Source of the DNA: Psychrobium sp. MM17-31
Lineage (GTDB): Bacteria; Pseudomonadota; Gammaproteobacteria; Enterobacterales; Psychrobiaceae
Assembly: GCF_022347785.1 (NCBI RefSeq)
Contig: NZ_JAKRGA010000001.1
Span: 1-64,000, forward strand
Reading direction: 5' to 3'
DNA length: 64,000 nucleotides
A program made the translations under genes and the position numbers. Of the stretch, positions 1 to 10,172 are shown piece after piece; positions within the stretch are counted from its first letter, which is position 1, and every line of letters begins with the position of its first letter. The notes beneath the pieces are model-generated. The model saw only the letters and a list, made by a program, of their open reading frames with translations. It was not told where the DNA came from and did not search any database.

Positions 1-3000
1 TTGGTTGGTCGCTGTGCCCTCTAAGCTGTAGCTCACGTCTTGATTGTTCGGGTCAGTCGCTTTGGCCGTAATACCCACTTGGGTACCCGCTGGCGCGTTC
101 TCTGAAATCTTGCCATCGAAACCGTCGATGTCGTTGACTTCACCAACTGGTAAATTGACCCTAATTGAGAACGTTGCAGTTGAAGTTGAACCGTCGGACG
201 ATGTCGCCATCACATTAATATCAATCGTTGTCTCATCAGGAGCAAAATTTTCTTTTACGGTCACGATTCCTGACTGACTATCAATCCTGAATTGATTGTT
301 GCTTTGTCCAAATAAGCTATAAGTTACGATGTCACCATCGTCTGGGTCTTTAGCGAATGCTTGCACTCCAATTTCACTGTCAGCAGGAGCATCGTAATTA
401 ATAGTTAAATCTCTATTATCAAGATCACTAATTAGCCCAATAGCATTGTCAGTATCACCACCTGAGCCACCAATACCTTCGTTATTATTGCCGACATTAA
501 TCACAAAGGTTTCTTGACTTGTTGAACCGTCAGCCGACGTTGCAATCACTTTAATAGCATGTGATGGGGCCGTTTCGTAGTCTAGGTTACCAATTAAGGT
601 AATAACCCCTTTTGTTTCATCAATGGCAAACAAGGCTTGTGATTCTGGGGCGAGTGAATACGTGACAGCGTCGCCATCTTCATCTTCTGCAAATGCTTTA
701 ATGCCAATTTCTGTACCAGCAGTGGCATTCTCTGAGACTTTATCGTTGATTGGGTCAAGATCAGTGATCGCACCAACTGCGTTATCTGTATCACCTTGTG
801 AGCCTTCACCACCACGACCATCGTCGTTGTCACCTACTTCGATGGTGAATGTTTCAGCAGAGCTTGAACCATCATTTGAGCGTGCAATAACTGTTATGTC
901 GTGACTTTCATTCGCTTCAAAGTTCAAATTACCTTTGAGAGTAACAACACCTGAAGTTGCATCGATTTCAAATAGACCATCAGCGATGTCTTGCTCAGAT
1001 AAGCTGTAAGTAACAACGTCGCCCAAATCGGCGTCAGTCGCTTTTGCCGTGATACCAATTTCGGTACCCGCCGGCGCATTTTCTGAGATTTTGCTCTCGC
1101 GCGAATCTGTATCGCTAATTGGACCTACCGCATTATCAGTATCACCACCGCCATCACCGCCAGCATTATTCCCTACCGCAATACTAAAGCTTTCTGTTGA
1201 GGTTGATCCATCCGTTGAGGTTGCTATTACAGTAATAGTGTGGGATTGCGCTGTTTCAAAATCAAGGTTACCGTCTACGCGCACAACGCCTGTTTTTTCA
1301 TCAATGCTAAACAGCTCGTTATCACCGCCAGCTTCTAATGCATAAGTGACGCTATCAGACACATCATCGTCTTCAGCAAAAGCTGTGATGCCAACAATAT
1401 CTCCTTGCTCGGCATTTTCTGACACGCTGTTAATCGCATCATCAGTATCACTAATCGCTCCCACTGAGCGATCTAAGTCAAACCCTTCATCTTCTACGGC
1501 AATGGTATAGACTGCTGTACTGGTTGTTCCGTCCGTTGACTCGGCAATAACTGTAATATCATGGGATGGAGTAGTTTCAAAATCAAGATTGCCTTTAACA
1601 GTCACTAAGCCTGATTCAGTGTCAATATCAAACAAGCCATCGGCAACATCAGAGGCTGATAAACGATAGGTTACCGTATCGCCATCTTCGTCTTCAGCAA
1701 AGGCAATAAGCCCTACTGCAGAGCCTTGCGGCGCATTTTCTGATACTGTATTCGCGCCATTGTCTTTATCAATGAGCACGCCTAAGCCGTGATCTTTATC
1801 GCCGGTTTCAGTGCCACCGCCAATGCCATCGTTGTTATCACCAACCTCAATTACAAAGTCTTTTTGACTTGTCGAGCCATCGCTCGATGTAGCGATAACT
1901 TCAATGGTATGACTTTGTTTCGTTTCAAAGTCAAGATTCCCCGTTAGCGTGATAACACCAGTCGTTGGATCGATGTCAAACATCGCTGCATCTGCATATT
2001 TATCAGACAAGCTGTAAGTAACAACATCACCATCGTCATCTTTGGCAAATGCCGTAATACCAACTTTTTCGCCAATGCTTAGATTCTCTGATACTTTGCC
2101 TTCAAGCACGGTATCAACATCTGTAATATCACCCACCGCATTGTCTTTATCACCCGGCTCAGCACCACCGCCAATGCCTTCGTTATTATCGCCAACGGCA
2201 ATAGTAAAGGTTTTCGTCGACGTCGAGCCATCAGTTGACGAGGCAATAACCGTCACTTCATGTGATTGAGCTGTTTCATAATCTAAATCACCGATAAGAC
2301 GGATTATCCCTGTGCTACTGTCTATCGCAAACAGCCCAGTAAGCTCGTCTGCTGCCGATAGGTCATAGCTAATCGTATCTTCATCGTCACCATCGGTGGC
2401 TTTAGCGGTGATACCTACAAGCGAACCAATAGGCGCATTTTCTGAAATCGGGCGTACTTCTGGGTCAATATCAGTAATATCACTGATAAGGTTATCTTTA
2501 TCACCGGTCTCCGTGCCGCCGCCAATACCTTCATTGTTGTTACCAACGTTGATCACGAACTCTTCGGTCGCAGTTGAACCATCAACTGATTTCGCGGTAA
2601 TTGAAATGGTGTATTCGTTCTTAGTTTCAAAATCGAGGTCACTAATGACTGTCACAACACCGGTATTGCTATCAATCGCAAATATACCATCGGCAATATC
2701 GGCATCTGATAGGTGATAGGTGATATCATCGCCGTCTTTATCTTCAGCCAGTGCGGTAATGCCTACTTGGGTATTAACAGGCGCGTTTTCTGAAACGATG
2801 TTCTCACGCGCATCGTTATCACGCAGCATTTCTACCGTGTTATCGGTATCCCCCGTTGAACCTTCACCACCGTAACCATTGTGGTTATCAGCCACATTAA
2901 TCACGAAGTTTTCACTGCTTGATGAGCCGTCAACAGAGCGAGCAATCACAGTCACGATATGACTTTCGGCAGTTTCAAAATCTAAATTGCCATCGACGGT

Positions 3001-6000
3001 AATAACACCGCTTGTCGCATCAATGGCAAATAGACCAGCTGCCATATCGCTATCTGATAAATGATAAGTAACGGCATCACCATCTTCATCAATCGCTTTT
3101 GCGATAATGCCAACCGCGGTGCCTATAGAAGCGTTCTCTGACACAGGACCATTGTCATCTAGATTTATATCGGTAACAGAGCCAACCGCATGATCGGTAT
3201 CCCCTGTTGAGCCTTCACCGCCGCGGCCATCTTCGTTGTTGCCAACGTCAATAGTAAAGCTTTGAGTTGATGATGAGCCATCGTTTGAGCGCGCAATCAC
3301 GGTAATGCTGTGTGATTCAGCTGTTTCAAAGTCTAAATCACCGATAAGCGTTACCACACCGCTGGTGCTATCAATGCTAAAGAGTCCGGCATCAATATCT
3401 GCTGCCGATAAGCTATAAGTCACCACATCACCATCATCGCTATCGATGGCATTAGCTTTAATGCCTACCTCCGTGCCTGCTGGCGCATTTTCTGAAACCT
3501 TACTCTCACGGCTATCGATATCACTAATCACGCCAATGGCGTTATCGGTATCACCGCCATTATCACCACCTAAATTATTCTCAACGTTGATGGTAAAGGT
3601 TTCAGATGAGGTTGAGCCATCATCAGAGCGTGCAATCACTGTAATGGCATGAGAAGTTGCTGTTTCATAGTCAAGATTACCAGCCACTGTTACTAAGCCA
3701 GTTGTGCTATCAATGGCAAAGAGCCCTGCATCGATATCTGTTTGTGACAGGCTATAAGTGACGGTATCTGAGGTATCTTCATCTTTGGCGAAGGCTGTAA
3801 CACCTACAATATCGCCGATATCAGCGTTTTCACTGACTTTATTAGCGCTATCGTCCGTATCACTTAACGGACTAACGGCGCGGTCTTTATCACCGCTTTC
3901 GGCATCTGTGACATTAATAGTAAAGCTATCACTGCTGGTTGAACCATCAGTCGAAGTCGCTATCACAGTCACTGTATGTGATGCCGCAGTTTCAAAATCA
4001 AGGTTACCAGCAATAGTGACAATGCCTGATTCACTGTCGATGGTAAAGAGACCTGCATCGATATCCGCTTGCGATAAGGCGTAGGTTACAGAGTCTTCAG
4101 TATCCGCATCTGTTGCTAATGCAGTAATACCAACCGTTGTGCCGACTTCATCATTTTCTGACACACTATTATCGCGATTGTCTTTATCGCTTAAAATACT
4201 AATAGCGTTATCTTTATCGCCACCTTGGCCGCCACCACCAATACCTTCGTTATTATTACCAACGTCAATACTAAAGGTCTTTTGACTGGTTGAGCCATCT
4301 TCTGATGTGGCAATCACTTCAATGCTATGAGTAGTGGCCGTTTCAAAGTCTAAATTACCTTTTAAAGTAATCACGCCGCTATCACCATCGATAGCAAACA
4401 GCCCCTTCGCCGCCTCAGAAGCGGACAAGCTATAAGTCACCTTGTCGCCATCGGCATCAACCGCTTTGGCTGTGATGCCTATCTCAGTGCCAATGTTCGC
4501 ATTTTCAGAGACTTTATCGTTAACTGGATTATCATCAGTAATTGGCCCAATCGCGTTATCGGTATCGCCGCCACTACTACCGCCACCAAGACCAGTGTCG
4601 TTATCACCAACGTTAATGGTAAATGTTGTGGTTGACGTTGAACCATCTGTTGACGAGGCAATCACCACAACATCGTGTAATGGTGCACTCTCAAAATCTA
4701 AATCACCAATTAGGCGGATCACGCCTGTATCACTATCAATGGCAAAGATACCCGCAAGTTGATCGGCTGGTGATAGCGCATAGCTAATGGCATCACCATC
4801 GGCATCGGTTGCTTTGGCTGTAATGCCAACTAACGTACCTGTTGATGCATTCTCTGAGATTGGGCGGTTTTCTGGATCTGCATCGGTAATGTCGCTGATA
4901 AGATTATCTTTATCGCCTGTTTCACTGCCGCCGCCAATGCCTTCATTGTTGTCTCCAACTTTGATAACAAAATCTTCGGTCGCCGTTGAGCCATCAGTAG
5001 ATTTAGCAATAATCGAGATGCTGTATTCATCTTGCGTTTCATGATCAAGCTCACCAATAGCCGTTACCACACCTGTGTGGCTGTCAATGGCAAACACACC
5101 ATCGGCGATATCTTTATCCGATAGGTGGTAAGTTATATCATCGCCGTCTTTATCTTCGGCAAGCGCTGTAATACCAACTTCGGTGTTAACTGGCGCATTT
5201 TCTGAAATGATATTTTCGCGGGCGTCGTTATCACGTAGCATTTCAACCGCATGGTCGGTATCACCACCGCCGCCATTGCCATCATCGTTATCACCAACTG
5301 CAATGATAAATTCTTTTTGCGACGTTGAACCATCCGTTGAAGTCGCTATAACCGTAATAGTGTGCTGCTGAGCAGTTTCAAAATTCAAATTTCCAGCTAG
5401 CGTTACAACACCAGATGTTTCGTTGATAGTAAACAGCTCGTTATCACCACCTGTTGCAAGGTTATAGGTTACACTATCACCATCAGGATCTTCGGCAAAC
5501 GCCGTAATTCCAACTAAAGTGCCTGCATTAGCATTTTCAGAAACAGGACCATCAGTGGCGTTGTTAATGTCAATAATCTCACCAAGAGGACGATCTTTAT
5601 CGCCAGTTTCTTCACCGCCACCAAGACCTGCTTTATTGTCACCGACACGGATGGTAAAAGTCTGTGTCGAAGAGCTATCATCTGCTGACTTCGCAATGAT
5701 GGTAATATCGTGGCTTTGTTGAGTTTCGTAGTCTAGGTTGCCAGTAAGCGTCACTTTGCCCGAATTTTTATCGATGGCAAATAGACCAGCATCAATATCA
5801 GCTTGCGATAATGCGTAAGTAACAGCATCGCCATCTTTATCAGTAGCAAAAGCTGTAATGCCAACATAAGTACCAACTTCAGCATTTTCAGACACTAAGC
5901 TGCTGATCTCTTGGTCATTATCAACAACATCGCTCACTGCATTGTCAGTATCACCTTTAGTGCCTTCACCGCCAGCACCAAACTGATTGTTACCAACATT

Positions 6001-6620
6001 AATCGTAAATGTATTGCTTGATGTTGTGTTATCTGGCGACGTTGCGATTATTGTGATGTCGTGTGTTTTATTTGTTTCATAATCAAGGTTTCCAATCAGG
6101 GTTACGACACCAGAACCAGCATCGATGGTAAAAAGTCCTTTTGCTAAATCTGCTGGCGACAGCTTATAGGTAACACTACCCGTTGAATCTTCATCTATCG
6201 CTTTAGCAGTGATTCCAACGGCTGTTCCAATAGGTGCATTTTCAGAAACGAAATTTGAAATTTGATTACCATCTTCATCTGGATGGGTTGAAGTATCTTC
6301 GTCGATAACTTCGCCAATGGCCTTACTACCAACAGTAATAGTAAAGCTCTGCGTGCTGGTTGAACCATCGCTACTCGTAGCGACCACTTGTGCAATATGT
6401 TCATCACCTTGATTACCAAGGTTACTAATATCACCTAGATAAATTTTCCCATCGTTGCTATCGATAGTTAAAAGTCCATCTAAGTCATCTAATAATTGAT
6501 AAGTTACTTTGTCTTCATCTAAGTCATCTGCAAATACTTGGATTTGTGTGTAAGTACCTGAATTACTGTCACTAGCTACAATGTTTTTATCACCGTCAAT
6601 ATCCGTCGCTTCTCCGATGG
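1..6620 (-). repeat. Tandem cadherin-like repeats, about 343 bp each
   Basis: About 19 coding tandem units, each marked on the plus strand by a GCATTTTCTGA-type block (reverse complement encodes SENA), seen near 95, 725, 1075, 1417, 1731, 2082, 2431, 2783, 3140, 3484, 3821, 4148, 4498, 4848, 5191, 5530, 5880 and 6231. A diverged unit lies near 361-480 and a degenerate one near 6560. The array continues past the left edge. Units differ mainly in the Gly/Asp-rich linker; some linkers are shortened (near 1450-1500 and 3880-3920). Confidence 0.9.
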
Positions 6621-9600
6621 AATTTAATGTCGGATGCTTAACAATGGTGTCTGATACGCTGCCTTGATTACGAGCTTGGTCAGTCACATCCATGGTAACT
6701 GTCAACGTGCCATCTGCAAATCCAGATAAATCAACACTTGAGACTCTGATAACACCATCAACTATTGAAATGTTACTCGCGGGGAGGGTCAAATCTGCAT
6801 TAACGCCATCACTTATAGTGATACTATTTAACGTGGCGTTTGATTCGATAAACCCAATCAAATTGACACTTGAGGCCTCGCTGTCATTAATATATTCGTC
6901 ATCCTGTTGAAAACGAATATAGTTGCCACTGCTATCGACTTCACCATTCTCGCCGCCATTTTGTCCTGGTGGTGTTAAATCAATGTTTAGGGTAAAGCTC
7001 TCGCTTTTAGGTCCGACATTGCCAGCTGCGTCGGTTTGAATAGTGCTAAATCGATGTTCACCTTCTGATAGGCTGTCAATAAACTGATATTGCCAGCTAC
7101 CATCGTCATTTACAGGAACAACAGCAATGGATTCGCCATTTTTGTCGAAAATTTCAATTGATGCGCCTTTTTCTGCGCCTTCGCCGTTAATCAACGGCAA
7201 GGGATCATTAGAATAATCACCGTTGTTAAGACTGATATCAGAGTCGCTCGCGTCATCGATTATCGAAAATTGTGCAACGGTAGGCGCGTTGATATCGAAA
7301 GTGAAATTTACAAGAGGACTTGGAATACTTTCGTTACCTAAGCGATCTATGACTATAGCACTTATGTCATAATCACCGTCTTTTGTAAGCTCGGTTAAAG
7401 CATTAATTCCAAGATCAACAGTTACAAAACCATTTACAATATCGGATTGACCGATATTGAATTCAACCACAATTTCACTTCCACCTTCAGTAGGGTTAAG
7501 ATTTACTCTTAGGTAGTCACCAAAATTTGTGCCCTGAGGAAGATCAACTCGTAAAGGAATATTTTGACCATTTACTATAGAGTCAAAATCATCGCGATTA
7601 ATATATCGATCACCAGTTAACTCATCTGTTTCTATTAGCGTAATCACGGGCGCCAAGTCGGTCCCACCAACTCCTTTTTCTCGACCAGGACCTAAAGTAT
7701 CAACGTTGATAACTATGTCATCGTCTGGCGCACTGATGTTGCCTGCTTTATCTTCAATAGTTGTGGTAAGTAAATATCGCCCTTGTGATTCAAATAGCTG
7801 TTTTAAAAGGTCTAACTCTATGACGTCCCCTGCATTGTCAGTCTCTTTGACTACATAGTTAACCTCACCGACTTTTATGCCATTGGGATCAGTAAGCGTC
7901 AATGTGAGCTTGTCACCCGGTTGAGTATCAGCAGCCAATACAATCTTAGTTGTAACACCATCCTCGAGTTCTTGTTGGTTAACCCCAAAATTATCGAATT
8001 CTGCAATAATAACCTGTGGTAATTCAGGTGCTTGTCTGTCTACAGACAGAACTAAAATATTACTTTGTGCACTCTCATTACCGACTTCGTCATTGAGTGT
8101 TGCGCTTACTTGATAACGACCTTCAAGTGGAAAATATGTCGGAGATAAGCTGACTTCAATTTTTTGACCACTTGTTACCTCACTAACAATTGGATAAATC
8201 AAGCTCTCTTTTTGGCCATTGTTTTCAACGGTAATTTTAATGGAGTCACCAACTTCGACTCCGTCGCCTACAGTAACTTTAACTTTGACATCTGCCAAAG
8301 ATTCGCTGGCACTTATACCATTAATAATCGCTTCTGATACTTCGATAGTCGGTGATTGCCCAATGGAGTAATCTGCGTTAAAACTCACCAACTCACTAGG
8401 TTGAGACTGATTACCAGCAATATCAACAACAGTTGCGACTACCTCAATGTCACCTTCATGTTGCAATAGCAAATCTGCTTGAATTGGAAACTCGATAGTC
8501 CCTGCATTCAATTCTTGTTGAGAAATAGTAGTGATGAACGGAAGAATTTCATTATTTGGGAGCTTGACGGACAGATTAACTGAATCTCCAATTTCTGCAT
8601 CATCAGGCAATCGTACAGATATATTTAGTCCATTAGTCGCCTCTTCTAAGCTTAAACCATTTTGCGCTTTGCCTAGGTCAACCACAGCTTGATCTGGTGC
8701 AATAGTATCAACTGTAACACTCTTTAAATCTGCGAGGTCAGATCGGTTTCCTTGTGCATCGACTAAAACAATATTGGTAGCGACAACCCCTTGTGCTACT
8801 GCCTGTGGTAATTCAACGGTTAATTCGTTGGCATTAATATCACGTCGAGTCAGTGTAAACTTTTGCCCATTAATCTCTAGAAAATCACCAGATTGAGCAT
8901 CTGTACCATCCAGGTCAACCAAGAACTTGATATGTGTTTGTTCGGCTAATTCTTCTGCATTAAGAATCCCATCACTACTAGTATCTTGAACAAGGGACAC
9001 AACAGGCTTATTTGGCGCTTCGAAATCGAGGTAAGTTTCTTTTGCCTTTGAAGCTACAGAAGTCCCGTTATCGATAACACTAACTGTTAGATATATTCCA
9101 CCTTGCTCTACATTGATAAGGTCTGTTTTTTCAAAAGTATGTGAAAAAGTGCCATCCGCTTTAATCTCGATATTGTCGAAGGTATCGCCACCGAAGAAAT
9201 CATCAAGAAAATCAATTTCAATTGTCGAACCAGGTCGAAAGTTCTCCACGTCACCGCTAACAACAATCTGACCATTGGTCACTAGTAAGTCCATATTATT
9301 AACGGTAAGCTTTGGTTCATATGACTTTTGAATAACCGAGAAGGTTAACGCATCGTGATTTAACGTTTCTTGGGCTATAGACTCAAAATCTGACCCTTGC
9401 GCAATTTCAGATTCGTCATTTTCAATGACAGTATTATCCCTTAAAGAATCAAGATACCTACCAACGTTATTTGCCAACACAGTATTGCCTGCGGCGGTCT
9501 CTTCTTCGATAGCTTTATCTAATATTTCATAGTCTTGTGCGGTTAAAGAGAGGGATTCGAGCTGAGTATCTACTTCGACCTGATTGTCATTTCTAGCATC

Positions 9601-9804
9601 TAACCTGAGAGCTGAATCTGGCTTAATTGTTTCTTGGGTGCCATCTAAATAAATGAGGGTGAAATGCGTATCAGGATAAAGTACTAGGACCGTTCCAGAA
9701 TCTAATACATCTCCAACTTTTATTGCTTGCTCAGTTGCTTCGTTTACAGCAGATTTTTCAACGCTAATGATCATAGCGTTTTGAGGAATGACGAAGTTAC
9801 TCAT
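1..9804 (-). CDS. Giant LapA-type retention-module adhesin (C-terminus beyond left edge)
   Basis: Very large surface adhesin, expected to be exported by a type I secretion system and held in the outer membrane by its N-terminal retention module. The frame stays open from the ATG at 9804 to base 1 (3268 codons), so the C-terminal secretion signal is not in the window. Start: MSNFVIPQNAMIISVE, preceded by an AAAGGA ribosome site. Residues about 1-130 form the retention module, with a TAAG motif at T103-G106 matching the LapG cleavage site known from Pseudomonas LapA. Residues about 150-1060 are Ig-like modules with recurring D-x-x-x-P linkers and DxAGN motifs. From about residue 1062 (base 6620) down to base 1 run about 19 cadherin-like repeats of about 115 residues. 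Their consensus is SENAPxGTxVGITAxAxD, then DGDxVTYxLS, FxID, LDxE, ATSxDGSTS, with Gly/Asp-rich linkers. The LapG, LapD and LapBCE partner genes are not in the window. Family assignment is firm; the biofilm role is inference. Confidence 0.9.
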   Translation of the reverse strand, partial: MSNFVIPQNAMIISVEKSAVNEATEQAIKVGDVLDSGTVLVLYPDTHFTLIYLDGTQETIKPDSALRLDARNDNQVEVDTQLESLSLTAQDYEILDKAIEEETAAGNTVLANNVGRYLDSLRDNTVIENDESEIAQGSDFESIAQETLNHDALTFSVIQKSYEPKLTVNNMDLLVTNGQIVVSGDVENFRPGSTIEIDFLDDFFGGDTFDNIEIKADGTFSHTFEKTDLINVEQGGIYLTVSVIDNGTSVASKAKETYLDFEAPNKPVVSLVQDTSSDGILNAEELAEQTHIKFLVDLDGTDAQSGDFLEINGQKFTLTRRDINANELTVELPQAVAQGVVATNIVLVDAQGNRSDLADLKSVTVDTIAPDQAVVDLGKAQNGLSLEEATNGLNISVRLPDDAEIGDSVNLSVKLPNNEILPFITTISQQELNAGTIEFPIQADLLLQHEGDIEVVATVVDIAGNQSQPSELVSFNADYSIGQSPTIEVSEAIINGISASESLADVKVKVTVGDGVEVGDSIKITVENNGQKESLIYPIVSEVTSGQKIEVSLSPTYFPLEGRYQVSATLNDEVGNESAQSNILVLSVDRQAPELPQVIIAEFDNFGVNQQELEDGVTTKIVLAADTQPGDKLTLTLTDPNGIKVGEVNYVVKETDNAGDVIELDLLKQLFESQGRYLLTTTIEDKAGNISAPDDDIVINVDTLGPGREKGVGGTDLAPVITLIETDELTGDRYINRDDFDSIVNGQNIPLRVDLPQGTNFGDYLRVNLNPTEGGSEIVVEFNIGQSDIVNGFVTVDLGINALTELTKDGDYDISAIVIDRLGNESIPSPLVNFTFDINAPTVAQFSIIDDASDSDISLNNGDYSNDPLPLINGEGAEKGASIEIFDKNGESIAVVPVNDDGSWQYQFIDSLSEGEHRFSTIQTDAAGNVGPKSESFTLNIDLTPPGQNGGENGEVDSSGNYIRFQQDDEYINDSEASSVNLIGFIESNATLNSITISDGVNADLTLPASNISIVDGVIRVSSVDLSGFADGTLTVTMDVTDQARNQGSVSDTIVKHPTLNSIGEATDIDGDKNIVASDSNSGTYTQIQVFADDLDEDKVTYQLLDDLDGLLTIDSNDGKIYLGDISNLGNQGDEHIAQVVATSSDGSTSTQSFTITVGSKAIGEVIDEDTSTHPDEDGNQISNFVSENAPIGTAVGITAKAIDEDSTGSVTYKLSPADLAKGLFTIDAGSGVVTLIGNLDYETNKTHDITIIATSPDNTTSSNTFTINVGNNQFGAGGEGTKGDTDNAVSDVVDNDQEISSLVSENAEVGTYVGITAFATDKDGDAVTYALSQADIDAGLFAIDKNSGKVTLTGNLDYETQQSHDITIIAKSADDSSSTQTFTIRVGDNKAGLGGGEETGDKDRPLGEIIDINNATDGPVSENANAGTLVGITAFAEDPDGDSVTYNLATGGDNELFTINETSGVVTLAGNLNFETAQQHTITVIATSTDGSTSQKEFIIAVGDNDDGNGGGGDTDHAVEMLRDNDARENIISENAPVNTEVGITALAEDKDGDDITYHLSDKDIADGVFAIDSHTGVVTAIGELDHETQDEYSISIIAKSTDGSTATEDFVIKVGDNNEGIGGGSETGDKDNLISDITDADPENRPISENASTGTLVGITAKATDADGDAISYALSPADQLAGIFAIDSDTGVIRLIGDLDFESAPLHDVVVIASSTDGSTSTTTFTINVGDNDTGLGGGSSGGDTDNAIGPITDDNPVNDKVSENANIGTEIGITAKAVDADGDKVTYSLSASEAAKGLFAIDGDSGVITLKGNLDFETATTHSIEVIATSEDGSTSQKTFSIDVGNNNEGIGGGGQGGDKDNAISILSDKDNRDNSVSENDEVGTTVGITALATDADTEDSVTYALSQADIDAGLFTIDSESGIVTIAGNLDFETAASHTVTVIATSTDGSTSSDSFTINVTDAESGDKDRAVSPLSDTDDSANKVSENADIGDIVGVTAFAKDEDTSDTVTYSLSQTDIDAGLFAIDSTTGLVTVAGNLDYETATSHAITVIARSDDGSTSSETFTINVENNLGGDNGGDTDNAIGVISDIDSRESKVSENAPAGTEVGIKANAIDSDDGDVVTYSLSAADIDAGLFSIDSTSGVVTLIGDLDFETAESHSITVIARSNDGSSSTQSFTIDVGNNEDGRGGEGSTGDTDHAVGSVTDINLDDNGPVSENASIGTAVGIIAKAIDEDGDAVTYHLSDSDMAAGLFAIDATSGVITVDGNLDFETAESHIVTVIARSVDGSSSSENFVINVADNHNGYGGEGSTGDTDNTVEMLRDNDARENIVSENAPVNTQVGITALAEDKDGDDITYHLSDADIADGIFAIDSNTGVVTVISDLDFETKNEYTISITAKSVDGSTATEEFVINVGNNNEGIGGGTETGDKDNLISDITDIDPEVRPISENAPIGSLVGITAKATDGDDEDTISYDLSAADELTGLFAIDSSTGIIRLIGDLDYETAQSHEVTVIASSTDGSTSTKTFTIAVGDNNEGIGGGAEPGDKDNAVGDITDVDTVLEGKVSENLSIGEKVGITAFAKDDDGDVVTYSLSDKYADAAMFDIDPTTGVITLTGNLDFETKQSHTIEVIATSSDGSTSQKDFVIEVGDNNDGIGGGTETGDKDHGLGVLIDKDNGANTVSENAPQGSAVGLIAFAEDEDGDTVTYRLSASDVADGLFDIDTESGLVTVKGNLDFETTPSHDITVIAESTDGTTSTAVYTIAVEDEGFDLDRSVGAISDTDDAINSVSENAEQGDIVGITAFAEDDDVSDSVTYALEAGGDNELFSIDEKTGVVRVDGNLDFETAQSHTITVIATSTDGSTSTESFSIAVGNNAGGDGGGDTDNAVGPISDTDSRESKISENAPAGTEIGITAKATDADLGDVVTYSLSEQDIADGLFEIDATSGVVTLKGNLNFEANESHDITVIARSNDGSSSAETFTIEVGDNDDGRGGEGSQGDTDNAVGAITDLDPINDKVSENATAGTEIGIKAFAEDEDGDAVTYSLAPESQALFAIDETKGVITLIGNLDYETAPSHAIKVIATSADGSTSQETFVINVGNNNEGIGGSGGDTDNAIGLISDLDNRDLTINYDAPADSEIGVQAFAKDPDDGDIVTYSLFGQSNNQFRIDSQSGIVTVKENFAPDETTIDINVMATSSDGSTSTATFSIRVNLPVGEVNDIDGFDGKISENAPAGTQVGITAKATDPNNQDVSYSLEGTATNQ

Positions 9805-10120
9805 GCGGTGAATCCTTTACTCAGTAATATTATTAGCTTTACTATCAATGACCTAGGAAGCTTATCCATAAGCAATTACGCTAAGTTATCAACGTCAAAC
9901 TAATTATTTAATAAATCCCCCAAATTAATAAGTACGGCGAAACAGGTCATTTCATCTTATTAGGAAGTGTCTAATTTGGTACCAGTGGATTTATTGTTAA
10001 ATTTAACAGTAAGTTAAATTTACAGTCTCTGATCCCGTAGTGCAATAAATCGCCCTTAAAATAAGCAGAACGGATTAGATAAGCATTAGATCTAATCCCT
10101 AAAACCATCCCAAACAAAAA
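9805..10120 (-). promoter_or_regulatory. Upstream region of the adhesin gene with inverted repeats
   Basis: This 316-bp stretch, between the adhesin ATG and the htpG terminator, has no supportable gene and should hold the adhesin promoter. It contains a 12-bp perfect palindrome GTTAAATTTAAC at 9995-10006 and a second GTTAAATTT at 10012-10020. Together they make an inverted repeat (AAATTTAAC, 5-nt spacer, GTTAAATTT, 9998-10020) about 195 bp upstream of the start codon. Operator function is inference; I do not recognise the cognate regulator. Confidence 0.4.
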
Positions 10121-10148
10121 GGCCACTAACAGTAAACTATTAGTGGCC
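10114..10148 (-). terminator. Terminator after htpG
   Basis: Perfect 9-bp stem GGCCACTAA (10121-10129) / TTAGTGGCC (10140-10148), followed on the minus strand by a run of T (A-run at 10116-10120 on plus). Placed 25 bp after the htpG stop. Confidence 0.85.
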
Positions 10149-10172
10149 TTCTTTATCGGTTTTTTCGATGAA

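Noticed and set aside
1-6620. CRISPR-like array
   Set aside because: The repeats are coding, about 343 bp long and in frame, with no short identical repeats and spacers.
44-6910. Many plus-strand open frames of 60-108 codons and a few minus-strand ones inside 44-6910
   Set aside because: They are antisense or shifted shadows of the repeat-rich adhesin frame, recur at the 343-bp period, and have Ser/Pro-rich low-complexity products.
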